Assembly (NCBI GenBank): GCA_018857735.1
Contig: JABMCL010001376.1
Coordinates: 372,501 to 436,500 of the forward strand
DNA from: Alviniconcha marisindica
Taxonomy: Eukaryota > Mollusca > Gastropoda > Provannidae
Direction: 5' to 3'
Length of the DNA stretch: 64,000 nt
Both the position numbers and the translations under genes were made by a program. The notes under the pieces are model-generated. The model had not been told where the DNA came from. It saw only the letters and a list, made by a program, of their open reading frames with translations, and searched no databases. This document shows, in pieces, positions 1-12,060 of the stretch (position 1 is its first letter; each line of letters opens with the position of its first letter).

Positions 1-1135
1 AGAGGTGGAGGGATGAGGGATCTGGTGGGGAGAGGTGGTGGGATCTGGTGAGAGGTGGAGGGATGAGGGATCTGTGGGGAGGTGAGGGATCTGGTGAGAG
101 GTGGAGGGATGAGGGATCTGGGAGAGGTGGTGAGGGATGGTGAGAGGTGGAGGGGATGAGGGATCTGGTGGAGGGAGGGTGAGGGATCTGGTGAGGGGAG
201 GGATGAGGGATCTGGTGAGAGGTGGAGGGATGAGGATCTGGTGGAGGTGGAGGGGTGAGGGATCTGGTGAGAGGGGAGGATGAGGGATCTGGTGAGAGGT
301 GGAGGGATGAGGGATTGGTGGAGGGATGAGGGATCTGTGGGAGAGGTGGAGGGATCTGGTGAGAGGTGGAGGGATGAGGGATCTGGTGGGGAGAGGTGGG
401 GGATCTGGTGAGAGGTGGAGGGATCTGGTGGAGGAGGTGGATCGGGTGAGAGGTGGATCTGGTGGAGGTGGAGGGATGAGGGATCTGGTGGGAGAGGTGG
501 AGGGATGAGGGATCTGGTGAGGTGGAGGGATCTGGTGTTGAGAGGGATGAGGGATCTAGTGGTGAGGTGGAGGGATGAGGGATCTGGTGGGGAGAGGTGA
601 AGGGATGAGGGATCTAGTGGTGAGGTGGAGGGATGAGGGATCTGGTGGGAGAGGTGGAGGGAGTGAGGGATCTGGTGGAGAGGTGGAGGGATGAGGGATC
701 TGGTGGGGAGAGGTGGAGGGATGAGGGATCTAGTGGTGGAGAGGTGGAGGGATGAGGGATCTAGTGGGGAGGTGGAGGGATGAGGGATCTGGTGGGGATG
801 GAGGGAATGGGATGAAGGATTGGTGGTGAGAGGTGGAGGGATGAGGGATCTGGCGGTGAGGTGGAGGAATGAGGGATATGGTGTGGATAGGGGATGGATG
901 AAGGATATGGTGTGGAGAGGTGGAGGGATGAGGGATCTAGCGGTGAGGTGGATGGATGAGGGATATGGTGTGGAGATGTGGATGGATGAAGGATATGGTG
1001 GGGAAAGGTGGAGGGATGAGGGATCTGGTGGTGAGGTGGAGGGATGAGGGATATGGTGTGGAGAGGTGGATGGATGGTGTGGAGAGGTGGAGAGTTAAGG
1101 GATCTGGCGGTAAGAGGTGGAGGGACAAGGGACCT
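1..1135. repeat. G-rich minisatellite, ~24-27 bp unit
   Basis: Degenerate tandem array of GGTGGAGGGATGAGGGATCTGGTGAGA-like units that vary in length, becoming more diverged (ATGG, TATGG variants) after about 800. The + strand is almost entirely purine plus T, with runs of G. It probably lies in an upstream ANKAR intron because the first visible ANKAR exon follows at 1478. Open frames of 60-118 codons across it are repeat artefacts. The left end is cut by the window edge. Confidence 0.9.
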
Positions 1136-1477
1136 CTAAAGATGTCACACAAACACAACAACAAAGACCTGAGTTGCCTGTGGTAACTTTCATCTGGCAT
1201 GCAAGTTAATACAAGGTATATAAACTCCACCAGAGGTACATCCATATTGTAGTGGCAGGAGGGGAGGGTATTCAAAATTTGTTGATGGATCATGTTCTAC
1301 AGACCAAGCACCATGTCTTGATGATGGTAGGCCAAAGTCAGCCAGAGGTTGCGTCTGCATGATTTCCAGCAGTGTTGCCGGTCTCTGCAGTCATACTGGA
1401 CTGTCCACTTTTCTGCATGCGAGAAGCTCTTGCAGTGGGTGCAGCTGTTTGACACACACAACACGTAACTGTTGCAG

Positions 1478-4400
1478 GATATCCGGCTTCATGCAGGGAT
1501 GGCGCTGACCATCTTTGCCTTCAACAACACACCGCAGCAGTTTGCCATCAGGGAGGCAGGGGGCATCAAGTACTCTGTCTTCGAGCAGTTCATGCACACG
1601 CCGGATGAGTTCCACCAGTGTTACGCTGCTTTCCAGGTGATTGCCAGAACAAGCGCATATTCTGGTCGTGCCCACGCTGGTTTTTAAACAGCACGGTGTA
1701 CACATCCTGTCAAGTTTGTGTACTCTGCCACTGAGCAGTTGCTTACACATACGGAAGAGTTATGTCAGTGTCATGCTGCCTTTCGGGTGATTTTCACTGG
1801 GGGTTGTTCAGTAAGCCAATCGCTGACTAACTCAACAACCCCCATTGTGCAGATGGTGGCAGTGATACCACCTTCTTGGCTTGTTGGCTGTGTGGGCGAG
1901 TGTGTGCCATACTAGCTCAGTTAGTTAGCTAAAAGCCAGTCACTCGCTAACTCATCAGTCCCAGTGTTGGCTGTGTGGGTGAGTGTCTGCCATGCTAGCT
2001 CAGTTAGCTAAAAGCCAGTCACTGGCTAACTCATCAGTCCCAGTGTTGGCTGTGTGGGTGAGTGTGTGCCATGCTGGCTCAGTTAGTTAGCTAAAAGCCA
2101 GTCACTGGCCAACTCATCAGTCCCAGTGTTGGCTGTGTGGGTGAGTGTGTGCCATGCTAACTCAGCTAAAAGCCAGTCACTGGCTAACTCTTTCAGCAGT
2201 CCCACTGTTGGCGTCTTGGCTGTGTGGATGAGCCGTGCTAGCTCAGTTATTAGCTAAAAGCCAGCCACTGGCTAACTCATCAGTCCCAGTGTTGGCTGTG
2301 TAGATGAGTGTATGGCATGTTAGTTCAGTTAGGTAGCTAAAAGCCAGTGACTGGCTAACTCAGCAGTCCCACTGTTGGCTTGCTGGCTGTGTGGATGAGC
2401 CATGCTGGTTCAGTTATTAGCTAAAAGCCAGCCACTGGCTAACTCAGCAGTCCTCTGTTGGCTGCGTAGATGAGTGTATGGCATGTTAGCTCAGTTAGGT
2501 GGCTAAAAGCCAGTGACTGGCTAATTCAGCAGTCCTGCTGTGGACAAGCAGTTTTAGTGATTCAGTTTCTTGGCTTGTTGGCCATGTGGGTGATGTGGGT
2601 GTTCATGTAGCTCAGTCAGTGAGGTAAAAACCAATCACTATCTAACTCAGCAGCCTCAGGTGCATAGGTGGTTTTAGTGATTGTTTCTTGGCTTGTTGGC
2701 TGTGTGGGTGATGTGGGTGTTCATGTAACTCAGTCAGTGAGGTAAAAACCATTCACTGTCTAACTCAGTAATTTACTGTCTAACTCAGCAGCCTTGGATG
2801 TGTAGGTGGTTTTAGTGATTCAGTTTCTTGGCTTGTTGGCCGTGTGGGTGATGTGGGTGTTCGTGTAACTCAGTCAGTGAGGTAAAAACCAATCACTGTC
2901 TAACTCCGCAGCCTCGGATGTGTAGGTGGTTTTAGTGAGGCCAGTTCCTTGGCTTGCTGGCTGTGTGGGTGAGCTGTGCCATGCTAGCTCTGTCAGTGTC
3001 TTACTCAGCAACAGTTTGTCAAAGAGTTTGATGCACAGATGGTTTTAGCAATGCCAGCTTCTTGGCTTGCTGACCGTGTGGGTGAGGTGTGTGACATGCT
3101 AACTCAGTCAGTGAGGTAAAAACCAATCACTGTTTGACTCAGCAACAGTTTGTGAAAGTGGTTTTAGCAATGCCAGTTTCTTGGCTTGTTGGCTGTGTGG
3201 GTGAGGTATGTGCCATGCTAACTCAGTCAGTGAGGTCAAAACCAAATCACTCACTCAGTGGCCTCCAATGTGCATGTGGTTTTAGTGAGGCCAGTTTCTT
3301 CTTCTTCTTCTTCCATTAATGACCATCAGCCACAAAGCTGACCAGTACTGTCATTTTCAGTGCATGCTGGGTTATTTTGTTGTTTCCATAATCCACCCAA
3401 CTCTGACATGGACTACAGGATCTTAAAACCACTCACTCACTCGGTAGCCCCTGTAGTCAGGTCAAAACCACTCGCTTACTCAGTAACCCCTGTTATCAGG
3501 TCAAAACCACTCACTCACTCAGTAACCCCTGTTGTCAGGTCAAAACCACTCACTCACAGTAACCCCTGTTGTCAGGTCAAAACCACTCACTCACTCAGTA
3601 ACCCCTGTTGTCAGGTCAGAACCACTCACTCACTCAGTAACCCCTGTTGTCAGGTCAGAACCACTCACTCAGTAACCCCTGTTGTCAGGTCAGAACCACT
3701 CACTTACTCAGTAACCCCAGTTGTCAGGTCAAAACCACTCACTCACGCAGTAACCCCTGTTGTCAGGTCAGAACCACTCACTCAGTAACCCCTGTTGTCA
3801 GGTCAAAACCACTCACTCACTCACAAGGTAGCCCCTGTTGTCAGGTCAAAACCACTCACTCACTCATTCGGTAGCCCTGTTGTCAGGTCAAAACCACTCA
3901 CTCACTCACTCCGTAGCCCCTGTTGTCAGGTCAAAACCACTCACTCACTCGGTAGCCCCTGTTGTCAGGTCAAAACCGCTCACTCACCCGGTAGCCCCTG
4001 TTGTGCATGCAGGTGGTGGTGCTGGCGAGGGTGATTGTGGACCAGGACCAGGTGACGCTGACGGCGAAAGGCATCATGCTGCTGGTGAACAAGTTGCGGT
4101 CAGTGGACGACAAGGTGTTGGTGCTGGCCTGCAGTCTGCTGTCCAGTCTGGCCCACACCCGCGCTGGCATCCCCGACGCCATGATCACCTCCGGTGCTAT
4201 CGACCTGCTGGTCAACCACCTCAACTCCGAGAATGATCAGGTACCGCCAGGCTTGCTTTTTGCACTCCAGTGCGCAGCTGATCTCAACCCTTCTTTCAGG
4301 TTGAAATGGGAATCCTATTTTAGAGCTTGTAGGGATTGGAGGTTTTCTGATGCAAGGGAAATTGATATGGCCATATGTTGTGTTTCAGGGAGAGAATTCA

Positions 4401-7182
4401 TTCAGCCCCTTTCTTGGGGTGTTTTTCTTCCATGCAAACACTGGAAGAAAGCTGAAGTTAAATAAGGGGTAAAGTCAAGTATTGTGTCTTAGACTTGATG
4501 GTTTGATTTTCGTAAGGACAACTCAAATGTAGTTTATGCATTTAAGAAAACTTCCATTAAGTGGTTCGTGAACACGTAGCCTCCTAAGACAGCATGATGG
4601 AACAGTTTAACATTTGACTGAAAATATGTCTTTAGGAAGTAAGATGTGATAGGAAGGTGAAGCTTCCTGAGAAAAAGTCCCAGGGGTTTCAGTCCTGCAG
4701 TTGGCGTCATTGTAAGTTAGTGTTTTTAGATTTCAGTACATAGAAGCTTCATGTCTTCATGATGCCATGAAACCCAACAGCAAGGAGAGTGAACATGATT
4801 TCAGCCCTCCAGTCACCGTCGTTGTAAGTTAGTGTTTTTAGATTTCAGTACATAGAAGCTTCATGTCTTCATGATGCCATGAAACCCAACAGCAAGGAGA
4901 ATGAACATGATTTCAGCCCTGCAGTCGCCATCATTGTAAGTTAGCATTTTTAGATTTCGAGACTTAGAAGCTTAATGTCTTCATGATGCCATGAGACCCA
5001 ACAATGAGGAAAGTGAACCCAGTCTGTCTTGATGGTCAGGTCCGAAACGCAGCAGCAGTGTCTCTTGGCTACCTGACGTTCAACAAGACTGCTGCTCGCA
5101 CCCTCTTCTCTACCTGCCGGAACACCCCAGGCCTCTTCAACAAGCTGATCGAGAACATTGGCGTCGACCCACGCATCAGTCAGCAGTTTGTCAAAGAGTT
5201 TGAGCGTGCCAAGATGATAGGCCTGCCTTCCCAGTGGTAAGTGTTGGGATGGTAGGGGCGTGTATATTTTAGCTGGCCCAGGTCTTTTTTGTTTTCATCG
5301 CAAGCAGGTGCCAATTATCACACTATGTGAAGACGATTCATGTCTAATCTCATTGAACTCGGCCTGCCAGAGAATTTGTATTACTGGTGTGGTTTCTGGA
5401 GAGTTCGAGCTGAAAAATTCTGGGCACTATTTACAACTGAACTCTAATATTTTATTTGTCTTGTTGAAATTATTAAGGTGGTTATGCTAATATGTATAAT
5501 TCATGTTGAGAAATTTGCTCCCATGAAAATATGAGTTGGGGGAAAGGGGGGTTATTTATTGTTGGTCGATGTCTTTGTTTTATAATGACATGCAGGTACC
5601 AGTTATCTCACTGAATGTAGTTCATGTGTAACTTCAGCGAATCCTTAGACTGCTGCAGAGTTTATTCTGGCAGCGCAGTTTCCTGTCAGGAAAAGCTCCG
5701 AAGAGAGCAAAAACTAACATAACATCTGTTTTGAGATGTTTGCTGCACAAATCAAAATCCAAGCAAAGTGTTGTATATAATATGTATATATACATTATGG
5801 GATCCTTTTGGCATCAAGGAAGTGTTTTGCGTAGGGCAACAAATGATGCTCTGAAGGTGTGGAATGTGTTACCAGGAACCACACATTGGTTTTTTGCTTT
5901 GAAGCTGTCAGCATTATTGCTGTGTTGGATTTTGAAGACTGTACTAAAGGAATTTTGCTTGGCACAACACAAAACAACCGAGAAGAGCAAAAAACAAGTG
6001 CAGGCATTCTGTTGCAAACCAGCTGGCCTTCAGAGAAGAAGTGAAACTTTTTCACATAACACAACATCTGGGGTGCTTTCACAAAACCAGGCCATGCATG
6101 CACTACTTACACCTAAGGTGCATCTGGTGTCAAGTTAGCAATGGTTAAGAGCCAATCTTTCCCAAAGTGGGACTTGAAGAGAAGGTCACTCCAGGTGCAC
6201 TGTTGCTGATAACATGTCTCCAGAAGGGAAGAGACTTGGTGTTTATCAGTTATTTTTAGCTCGTGACATAGATTCGCCTAGACACTGCACTGAGAACTGG
6301 TGTTTGGAACTGACTGATTTTCAACTTTAAAAAAGAAAATTAAAAAAATTACGTGTATTGCATGTTCTCAGCCTGGAGATAAATGGTGGCCCACCTGTCC
6401 CAATGCCATTAAAGTCAGGTAGGCATTGATTTTTCATATTTTTTAGGTACTTATTTTTGAAGCACTATTTCCAGCTGAAATCTAATATGTTGTTTGTCTT
6501 GTCCCAAAAACAGTTCTGGGCACTATTTATAACTGAAATCTAATATTTTATTTGTCTTGTTAAAATTAAGGTGGTTATGCTAATGTGTATAATTTTATGT
6601 TACAACGGGTTGAAGAAAAACGGGGGCTCATTTTTTTTTTTTGTCTAAGTGCAGGTTCTCTTCTAGGGGAAAAAAGGAGAAGAAAAAAAAGAAAAAAAGA
6701 GAGAGAGAGAGAGAGAAAAATGAGTAGACACTGTACCACTTTATGTCTCAGTCCACACTGTAAATGGAACAAGGAAAGAGAACTTCTGCCTTGCCCTTTT
6801 GTAATGGTGCTTTTCCTAGTGTGTATATTTCGCAGAAACACACACACACAATTTATACTCATTTTTGTATAGAATTCTTTTGTGCAGTTCCCTTGATCTG
6901 TATTTATTGTTTTGATCAGTTCTGTGTTGTTTGCAGCAGCATTGTACCAGATCTTGCTAATTAATAATGGGAGAAGTTTAGGCTGGAAGAAAAGTGGGCC
7001 GAGTTTCTGAAAGGCTTGGCGTAATGATGTGTTTACAGTGCTCTGATTCATACCATGTCAGCAGCATTAGTAAACAACTTGCAGTGATGTGCCGATGAGG
7101 GTGTAGCAGCTTGTAACGGGGCTGTCAAATGCATTTTCACAGGCCAGAAGAGACCTCAGACAACTCAGAACAGGAACCGTAA
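1478..7182 (+). CDS. ANKAR: Ankyrin and armadillo repeat-containing protein, C-terminal exons (partial)
   Basis: Four coding exons of the C-terminal armadillo region: 1478-1636, 4013-4240, 5040-5236 and 7143-7182. Each acceptor ends in AG and each donor begins with GT, and the phases join (0, 0, 2). The reading includes RLHAGMALTIFAFNNTPQQF, then VVLARVIVDQDQVTLTAKG, then NAAAVSLGYLTFN and FERAKMIGLPSQW, which follow the order and wording of vertebrate ANKAR as I recall it. Armadillo helices are recognisable; the ankyrin part lies upstream of the window. The ANKAR function is poorly known. The last exon reads PEETSDNSEQEP and stops at 7180-7182, shorter than the vertebrate tail; other frames there look protein-like (see the 7143-7430 entry). 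Introns are packed with minisatellites. Family call is strong; the exact C-terminus is uncertain. Confidence 0.85.
1895..2560. repeat. Tandem repeat, ~80-90 bp unit, ANKAR intron
   Basis: About eight imperfect units containing AGCTAAAAGCCAGTCACTGG, GCTAACTCATCAGTCCCAGT and a TTGGCTGTGTGGGTGAGTGT segment. Unit length varies by small indels. No coding signal. Confidence 0.85.
2560..3300. repeat. Related tandem repeat, ~115 bp unit, ANKAR intron
   Basis: A longer unit derived from the preceding array: GTTTCTTGGCTTGTTGGC, GTGTGGGTGATGTGGGTGTTC, CAGTCAGTGAGGTAAAAACC, ending in GGTGGTTTTAGTGA. About six units. One unit (3012-3031) contains 20 bases identical to ANKAR exon sequence at 5184-5203. 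Confidence 0.85.
3425..4009. repeat. Tandem repeat, ~39 bp unit, abutting an ANKAR exon
   Basis: About 15 units of GTCAGGTCAAAACCACTCAC followed by TCACTCAGTAACCCCTGTT. The array runs directly into the acceptor of the exon at 4013; the last unit supplies the CCCCTGTTGTGCATGCAG pyrimidine tract. Open frames here are repeat artefacts. Confidence 0.9.
4690..5010. repeat. Three-copy 112-bp tandem repeat upstream of ANKAR exon at 5040
   Basis: The motif TGTAAGTTAG starts copies at 4711, 4823 and 4935 (spacing 112 bp), each followed by TTTTTAGATTTC and TTCATGTCTTCATGATGCCATGA. The third copy is more diverged and ends about 30 bp before the exon. Each copy carries a GTAAGT donor-like string. Confidence 0.9.
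5421..6620. repeat. Dispersed duplicate segments in the last ANKAR intron
   Basis: A ~100-bp segment at 5421-5520 (GGGCACTATTTACAACTGAA... GGTGGTTATGCTAAT...) recurs at about 6515-6600, with a shorter third fragment near 6462-6500. The rest of intron 5237-7142 is AT-rich with no coding signal. A purine-rich AAAGAAAAAAAGAGAGAG tract lies at 6680-6720. Confidence 0.7.
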
Positions 7183-7430
7183 TGCCCAGGATGTGCCGTC
7201 ACGAGCGGTGTCCTGCTCCGTCAACCCGCCTGGCCTCCAGAAGATCCAACCTTCCCAGCATTGTGGTGCGAGACTCGGAGAACAAGACGCCCATCCTCGG
7301 TGGGAAAAACAGACGCTCAGCGGGCAGCCATCGGCCGCAGTCGTCATCTAGCGGTTTGTCCTCCAGCAAACTGTCCAGCAAACCAGAAAGTTTTAAATCG
7401 CGACTGTCCGCCTGGAAAGATGAAAAGTAG
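7143..7430 (+). other. Alternative reading frames in the terminal ANKAR exon
   Basis: Past the in-frame stop at 7180-7182, the frame of 7182-7430 stays open for 82 codons and is Ser/Lys/Arg-rich (SRRSNLPSIVVRDSENKTP, then SHRPQSSSSGLSSSKLSSKP, ending SRLSAWKDEK). The frame beginning at 7145 reads QKRPQTTQNRNRNAQDVPSR. Both resemble disordered tails of scaffold proteins, whereas the spliced frame stops early. A one- or two-base assembly error, an unusual splice or a truncating mutation could explain this. I cannot choose from sequence alone. Confidence 0.4.
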
Positions 7431-7525
7431 TGGTGAGAAACAACGGACGTATTTGGGAATCATGACTGTCTGCCTGGAAAGGTGAAAAGCAGTGGTGAGA
7501 AACAACGGACTAATTTGGGAACCAC
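7395..7525. repeat. Two-copy ~66-bp tandem duplication, ANKAR 3' end
   Basis: GACTGTCCGCCTGGAAAGATG...GGTGAGAAACAACGGAC is followed by a second copy, GACTGTCTGCCTGGAAAGGTG...GGTGAGAAACAACGGAC. The first copy contains the stop of the alternative tail frame at 7428-7430. Confidence 0.85.
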
Positions 7526-9751
7526 AAAGGGGAAAAAAAAAAAAATTTGGGAATGCAACATCGGGCTGTCAGAATATCTTAATGCAATAGGGAAAGGTCG
7601 TTCTTGAAGACTTATCATGCCAAGTTTGCTTCTTTTTTTTGTTGCTTTTTCTTTTATTCGAATCTGCTTTTATTTTTGTCCGAAGATTTTGCATCCTTTT
7701 TGTTGTTTTGTCTACGTCCATTTTGTGGTGGATAATTTTTTTGTATGTCTGACAAGACATGCCAGCAATCCATCAAATCGAAGTAAACGATTGAGCAGAA
7801 GAGAGAATAACATGGAATTGCCTACTTCACATTAGATTGTAATGTTTATATATATATACTTTTCACCTGTAGATGGTCTTGTGATTCATCTTGATGGTTT
7901 TGCCAAAACTGGAATTTGCTGCTGTTAGCAGTTTGATGTGTGCTACAAGGGGTCTGCAAAGAATTGCTGGAGAGAAAAAAATCCAAAACTTCATGCAAGT
8001 GAGCTAAAACTAATTTACACTGAAGCATCTTTCAGTGGAAGCGTATATATATTTACTCTTTTTGGAGGCATGTTCCTTCTTTTTCAAGTTGCCTAAATTA
8101 TTCCCAAATGTATTTATTTGTGCATTTGCAACATCATGACATGTGTGGTGTCCACACACCTGTGATATATTGTGAGGCAAACAGTGAATACATTATGGAG
8201 GAGCCAGATCACTTGCACATAGTTCAGGAGCTGTGTGAGAATCGAGGTGACCGTCCTGGGCTGTCCGTCCTAACGAGCCTTCTGGTTTCCGTGGATGTAA
8301 AGCTATATTGAACCATGCTTCGGCATTGGTCTCAGCTTGTCCCTAATATGTCATCTGACATCTGAGGACATTAAGCAACACTACCTACCTACCTATCACT
8401 TGCACAATACCCATGGATGCATTGCAATTTTAATTTGTAGACTACAAAGGTTGTAAACAGGAGGCAGTACATACTGCTTTGCATAGATCTTTGTGATTTT
8501 AACTTGTAGAAAGGTTGTGAACAGTAGGCAGTCCATACTGATTTTTTGATCAGCGCATTGATCAATTTGATGAGCCCTTTGGTCACTTTGGGTTTGTTCC
8601 CTTTTCAATGTTTGTGTCCGGGTTTTTTATGTCAAAGAATGTAGCATTGCCACTTTGAACACAAATAAATAACACGGTTTGCAATATTTTATCTGTAGAT
8701 ATCATTCACTGAGATTCATGCCCTTGCGCATTTATTTACAGTAGATCCTTTCTTTCTTCATTATGATGTGGATACATACCCTGATCATTGGGGAACTGAC
8801 TCTGCAGTGAGTCCCACCCACCCACACACACAATTGTTAATTGCAATTGTTCAGGTGCTCATCTGTGATAAAGTAACATTCTTTGTTGTGATTTTTTTTT
8901 GACAATGTGAAAGGCAATGTACCACTAGCAGTTGGGTTTATGTATAGACCTGGCAAGGAATTTCCCATGCTTTAAGCCCTTCCAAGTTGTGTATATCAGT
9001 ACATATTCATATTTACCGATCTTTTTGTTTTTGTGTAACATCATAATCTGCCTTATTTTCGCTCAGCTGTAGTGTAGCATTTGAGCAATTCATGATCATG
9101 GCCAGCAACAAGTCTGTTCCTCTGCGCAATTTGTTGGCTCTTTTATACTTTTCATTCACCATGTGTGCACTTATTTTTTTCTTCTTCTGGTCTGTAAGAT
9201 GTTGGTTACACTGCAAGTGTGGCTTCATACTGGTGAATTTCTGAGAAATTGCAGCTGTGCATTTTTTCGACAAAATCTCTTATTCATGTCTGTGATATTC
9301 TGTCTAAGGCAGTATTAAAAGCGTGTCCTTTTGTTTATGCTGCAGAATACTCCACATTTTCGTTCTTATTTTTGATCTCCTCTTGTTGATCCTATTTATA
9401 TTGCCAACACACACAAACAGACATATGCTTAAGGTACTAACAGAAGCTGCTTTTAGTTTCTGTGATACATTCCGTCCAGTGTATTTTAATATTCCATCCC
9501 TAAATTTTGACATCAGAAATTAAATAATGATGACTCCTTTGAATTTTTACCCATATTATTCTTGTGGTATCAAATTATGTCCAAAAAGAGAATCATCTCA
9601 GTTTCATGGGTGTGTGATGAGCACGTTTTACAATGGCTATAATGATGTATACAACATTCTAGGTGTGACCATAAGTAGAGGATTATTGAATAAATATGTA
9701 CATAAACTGAAGGTATTCATTTTTCATCAACTGGCATGAGCATTCATCTAA

Positions 9752-9890
9752 ACATGTGACAGTCCAAGTCAAAACAAATATAGCTGGCTTCTTCCCCTGT
9801 GACAGTCCAAGTCCAAAAAAATATTGCTGGCTTTTTCCCCAGTGACAGTCCAAGTCAAAAAAATAATATTGCTGGCTTTTTCCCCTTCTC
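9752..9890. repeat. Three-copy ~46-bp tandem repeat
   Basis: GTGACAGTCCAAGTC, a poly-A stretch, ATATTGCTGGCTTTTTCCCC occurs three times in succession with small indels in the A tract. Confidence 0.9.
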
Positions 9891-11142
9891 ATAAACTAAG
9901 TGCAACCTTTCAAACACTGATGATAAACTCCAGTCAGCTTTACACTTTCATTCCAGTTTCAGTTATTTTGACCTTGTGTCAAGATTACAGGGTGCCAGAA
10001 AGGTAAACATGCCAGTTGTATTATTTTCTCTGTACGTTTTCAGTAGATTAATATCGGATCAGGTTCAATTTGTTTGTGGTTGTTACACATGGACAACATG
10101 CACACAGTAGTTTGTGATTCTCATATATATATGTATTTTAAGGTAGATGATTGATGTATTTCTAGACTCTGCAAGAACTTTTACAGTTTTAGCATTGCCA
10201 TTGGATTTTTCTCATACAATTTATGCATTTTTTAAACTTTATATGAAATGGGGAATTTGTGGCTTCTGGACATTGCAGTCTCAACTACAGTAAGAGTTTA
10301 CATATCTAGACATGATCATATACATCAGTTGAGTAACTGTAGCATGTTATTTTGTGCACATTTGGTAGCAGTTATTTTGGTCATTTACGTGAATAAAGGC
10401 TTCAGCAGCTGAATCTCCTCAGCCACTTACGGGAGATAATTGATGCATTTCCTCTCAGAAATAAAACCTTCCATGTCCAATGATTTTCAGTGCTGTTTAA
10501 GATACTTGAAACTTCATAGTAAGCTGTATCAAACAGTACACATTTGTGCTGTGTGTTTTTTTGGTGAGTTTGAACCATTTTCAAGGTTACAGGATAGAAG
10601 AAATAAGGGGATTTTTTATATTTTTATTTTTAAAGAGTGACATTTTCCCTGTCAGATGCCAGTCACTTGAGAATTTGCTTTTCCTGGTTTGAATGAGAGT
10701 GCATGCTGTATCCATAAAATTTGTGACATTACTTTTGTGATAAAGTTCTATTTTATTACACTGTGAAATTTTAAGATAATCAATTTCTGTACTGCCATTG
10801 CACAATGTACATGCTTACGACACATTTGTTTGGTTTTTCTGCTTGGGGGGTGGAGGGGAGGGGTCAAAAATTACTGGAGTTTTGAAAGAAAAAGGGTTCT
10901 TGTCACTTTCATTGTCTGTATGCAGTGAGGGTAGAGGCTGATTCATCTTGCATTAAAATAGAACTGTTTTTGTGCAGGTGTTGTGTTCAACATTGTAGTA
11001 GTTATGTGCAGTGCAGTTGTTGTTTTTTGTTTTTTGGGTGTGTTTTTTAACAGATGTGCTGAACTTTGTTGTAGTTGTGTGAACTGTTGGCATTTTCTGC
11101 CCGTGTTATCTGTTGGAAACATCGTAAAACAGGTACATGCAT

Positions 11143-11144
11143 GT

Positions 11145-11187
<43 letters not shown>
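11143..11187. repeat. (CA)n microsatellite
   Basis: Uninterrupted CA dinucleotide run in the intergenic flank. Confidence 0.95.
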
Positions 11188-11190
<3 letters not shown>

Positions 11191-11519
11191 CATGGTTTGT
11201 ATTAACTTTCACCAATGATCAGCAACAAAGACAAAATTTTCCTAGACAAACAACAAAGGCAGCACGTTTTTCTAAGTATATGTTGTAAACATTTGAGTGT
11301 TTTGTTTTTAGCTAAGCAACTATCTATCAGCGGCAAAAAATAATTAATGCATTGCAGTCCAGCTCCATTTCAAATATCTGCATGATTAATATACAAAGTC
11401 AGAAAACAGCAGCTGTCTGGTTCACTGCCATTGCAGGCAAAGTGAAAAAATCTAAATGTGTTTGGAAATAATGCATGTTGTGATACACGGGCATTGTAGG
11501 GAATTCCGATGCCAGTAGT

Positions 11520-12060
11520 AACCAACGACTTAGTGGCATTCAAGAGCCATGGGACCATGACTAAATCACTGATGTGTGACCTTTGAATGCATTTCATCAA
11601 GCAAAGTAGCAGAGTGGTATTCATGATCCATGGGACTATGCATGAATCATGATCTCTGAATGCATTTCATCAAGCCAAGTAGCAGAGGGCTTAGTGGTAT
11701 TCATGATCCATGTGACCATGCATGAATCATGATCTCTGCATTTCATCTAGCAAAATAGCAGAGGGCTTAGTGGTATTCATGATCCATGGGACCATGAATG
11801 AATCCTGATCTCTGAATGCATTTCATCAAGCAAAGTAGCAGAGGGCTTAGTGGTATTCATGATCCATGGGACCATGAATGAATCATGGTCTCTAATTGTG
11901 TTTCATCAAAGTAGCAGAGGGCTTAGTGGTATTCATGATCCATGGGACCATGAATGAATCATGGTCTCTAATTGCATTTCATCAAACAAAGTAGCAGAGG
12001 GCTTGGTGGCATTCATGATCCATGGAAGCATGGATAAAATGCCATCTCTGAAGGGATTTG
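11520..12060. repeat. ~80-bp minisatellite, about 6-7 copies
   Basis: Units contain CTTAGTGGTATTCATGATCC, ATGGGACCATGAATGAATCA, TGATCTCTGAATGCATTTC and ATCAAGCAAAGTAGCAGAGG. The first and last copies are the most diverged. Confidence 0.9.

Noticed and set aside
326..1293. Several open frames of 60-118 codons on both strands
   Set aside because: They lie wholly or mostly in the degenerate G-rich minisatellite; the composition is repeat-driven and there is no homology.
3360..4236. Overlapping open frames of 75-142 codons rich in VVRSKPLTHS
   Set aside because: Produced by the 39-bp tandem array; only the ANKAR exon 4013-4240 in its own frame is real.
5731..6138. A 135-codon frame in the last ANKAR intron
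   Set aside because: AT-rich intronic sequence with overlapping frames on both strands and no recognisable motif.
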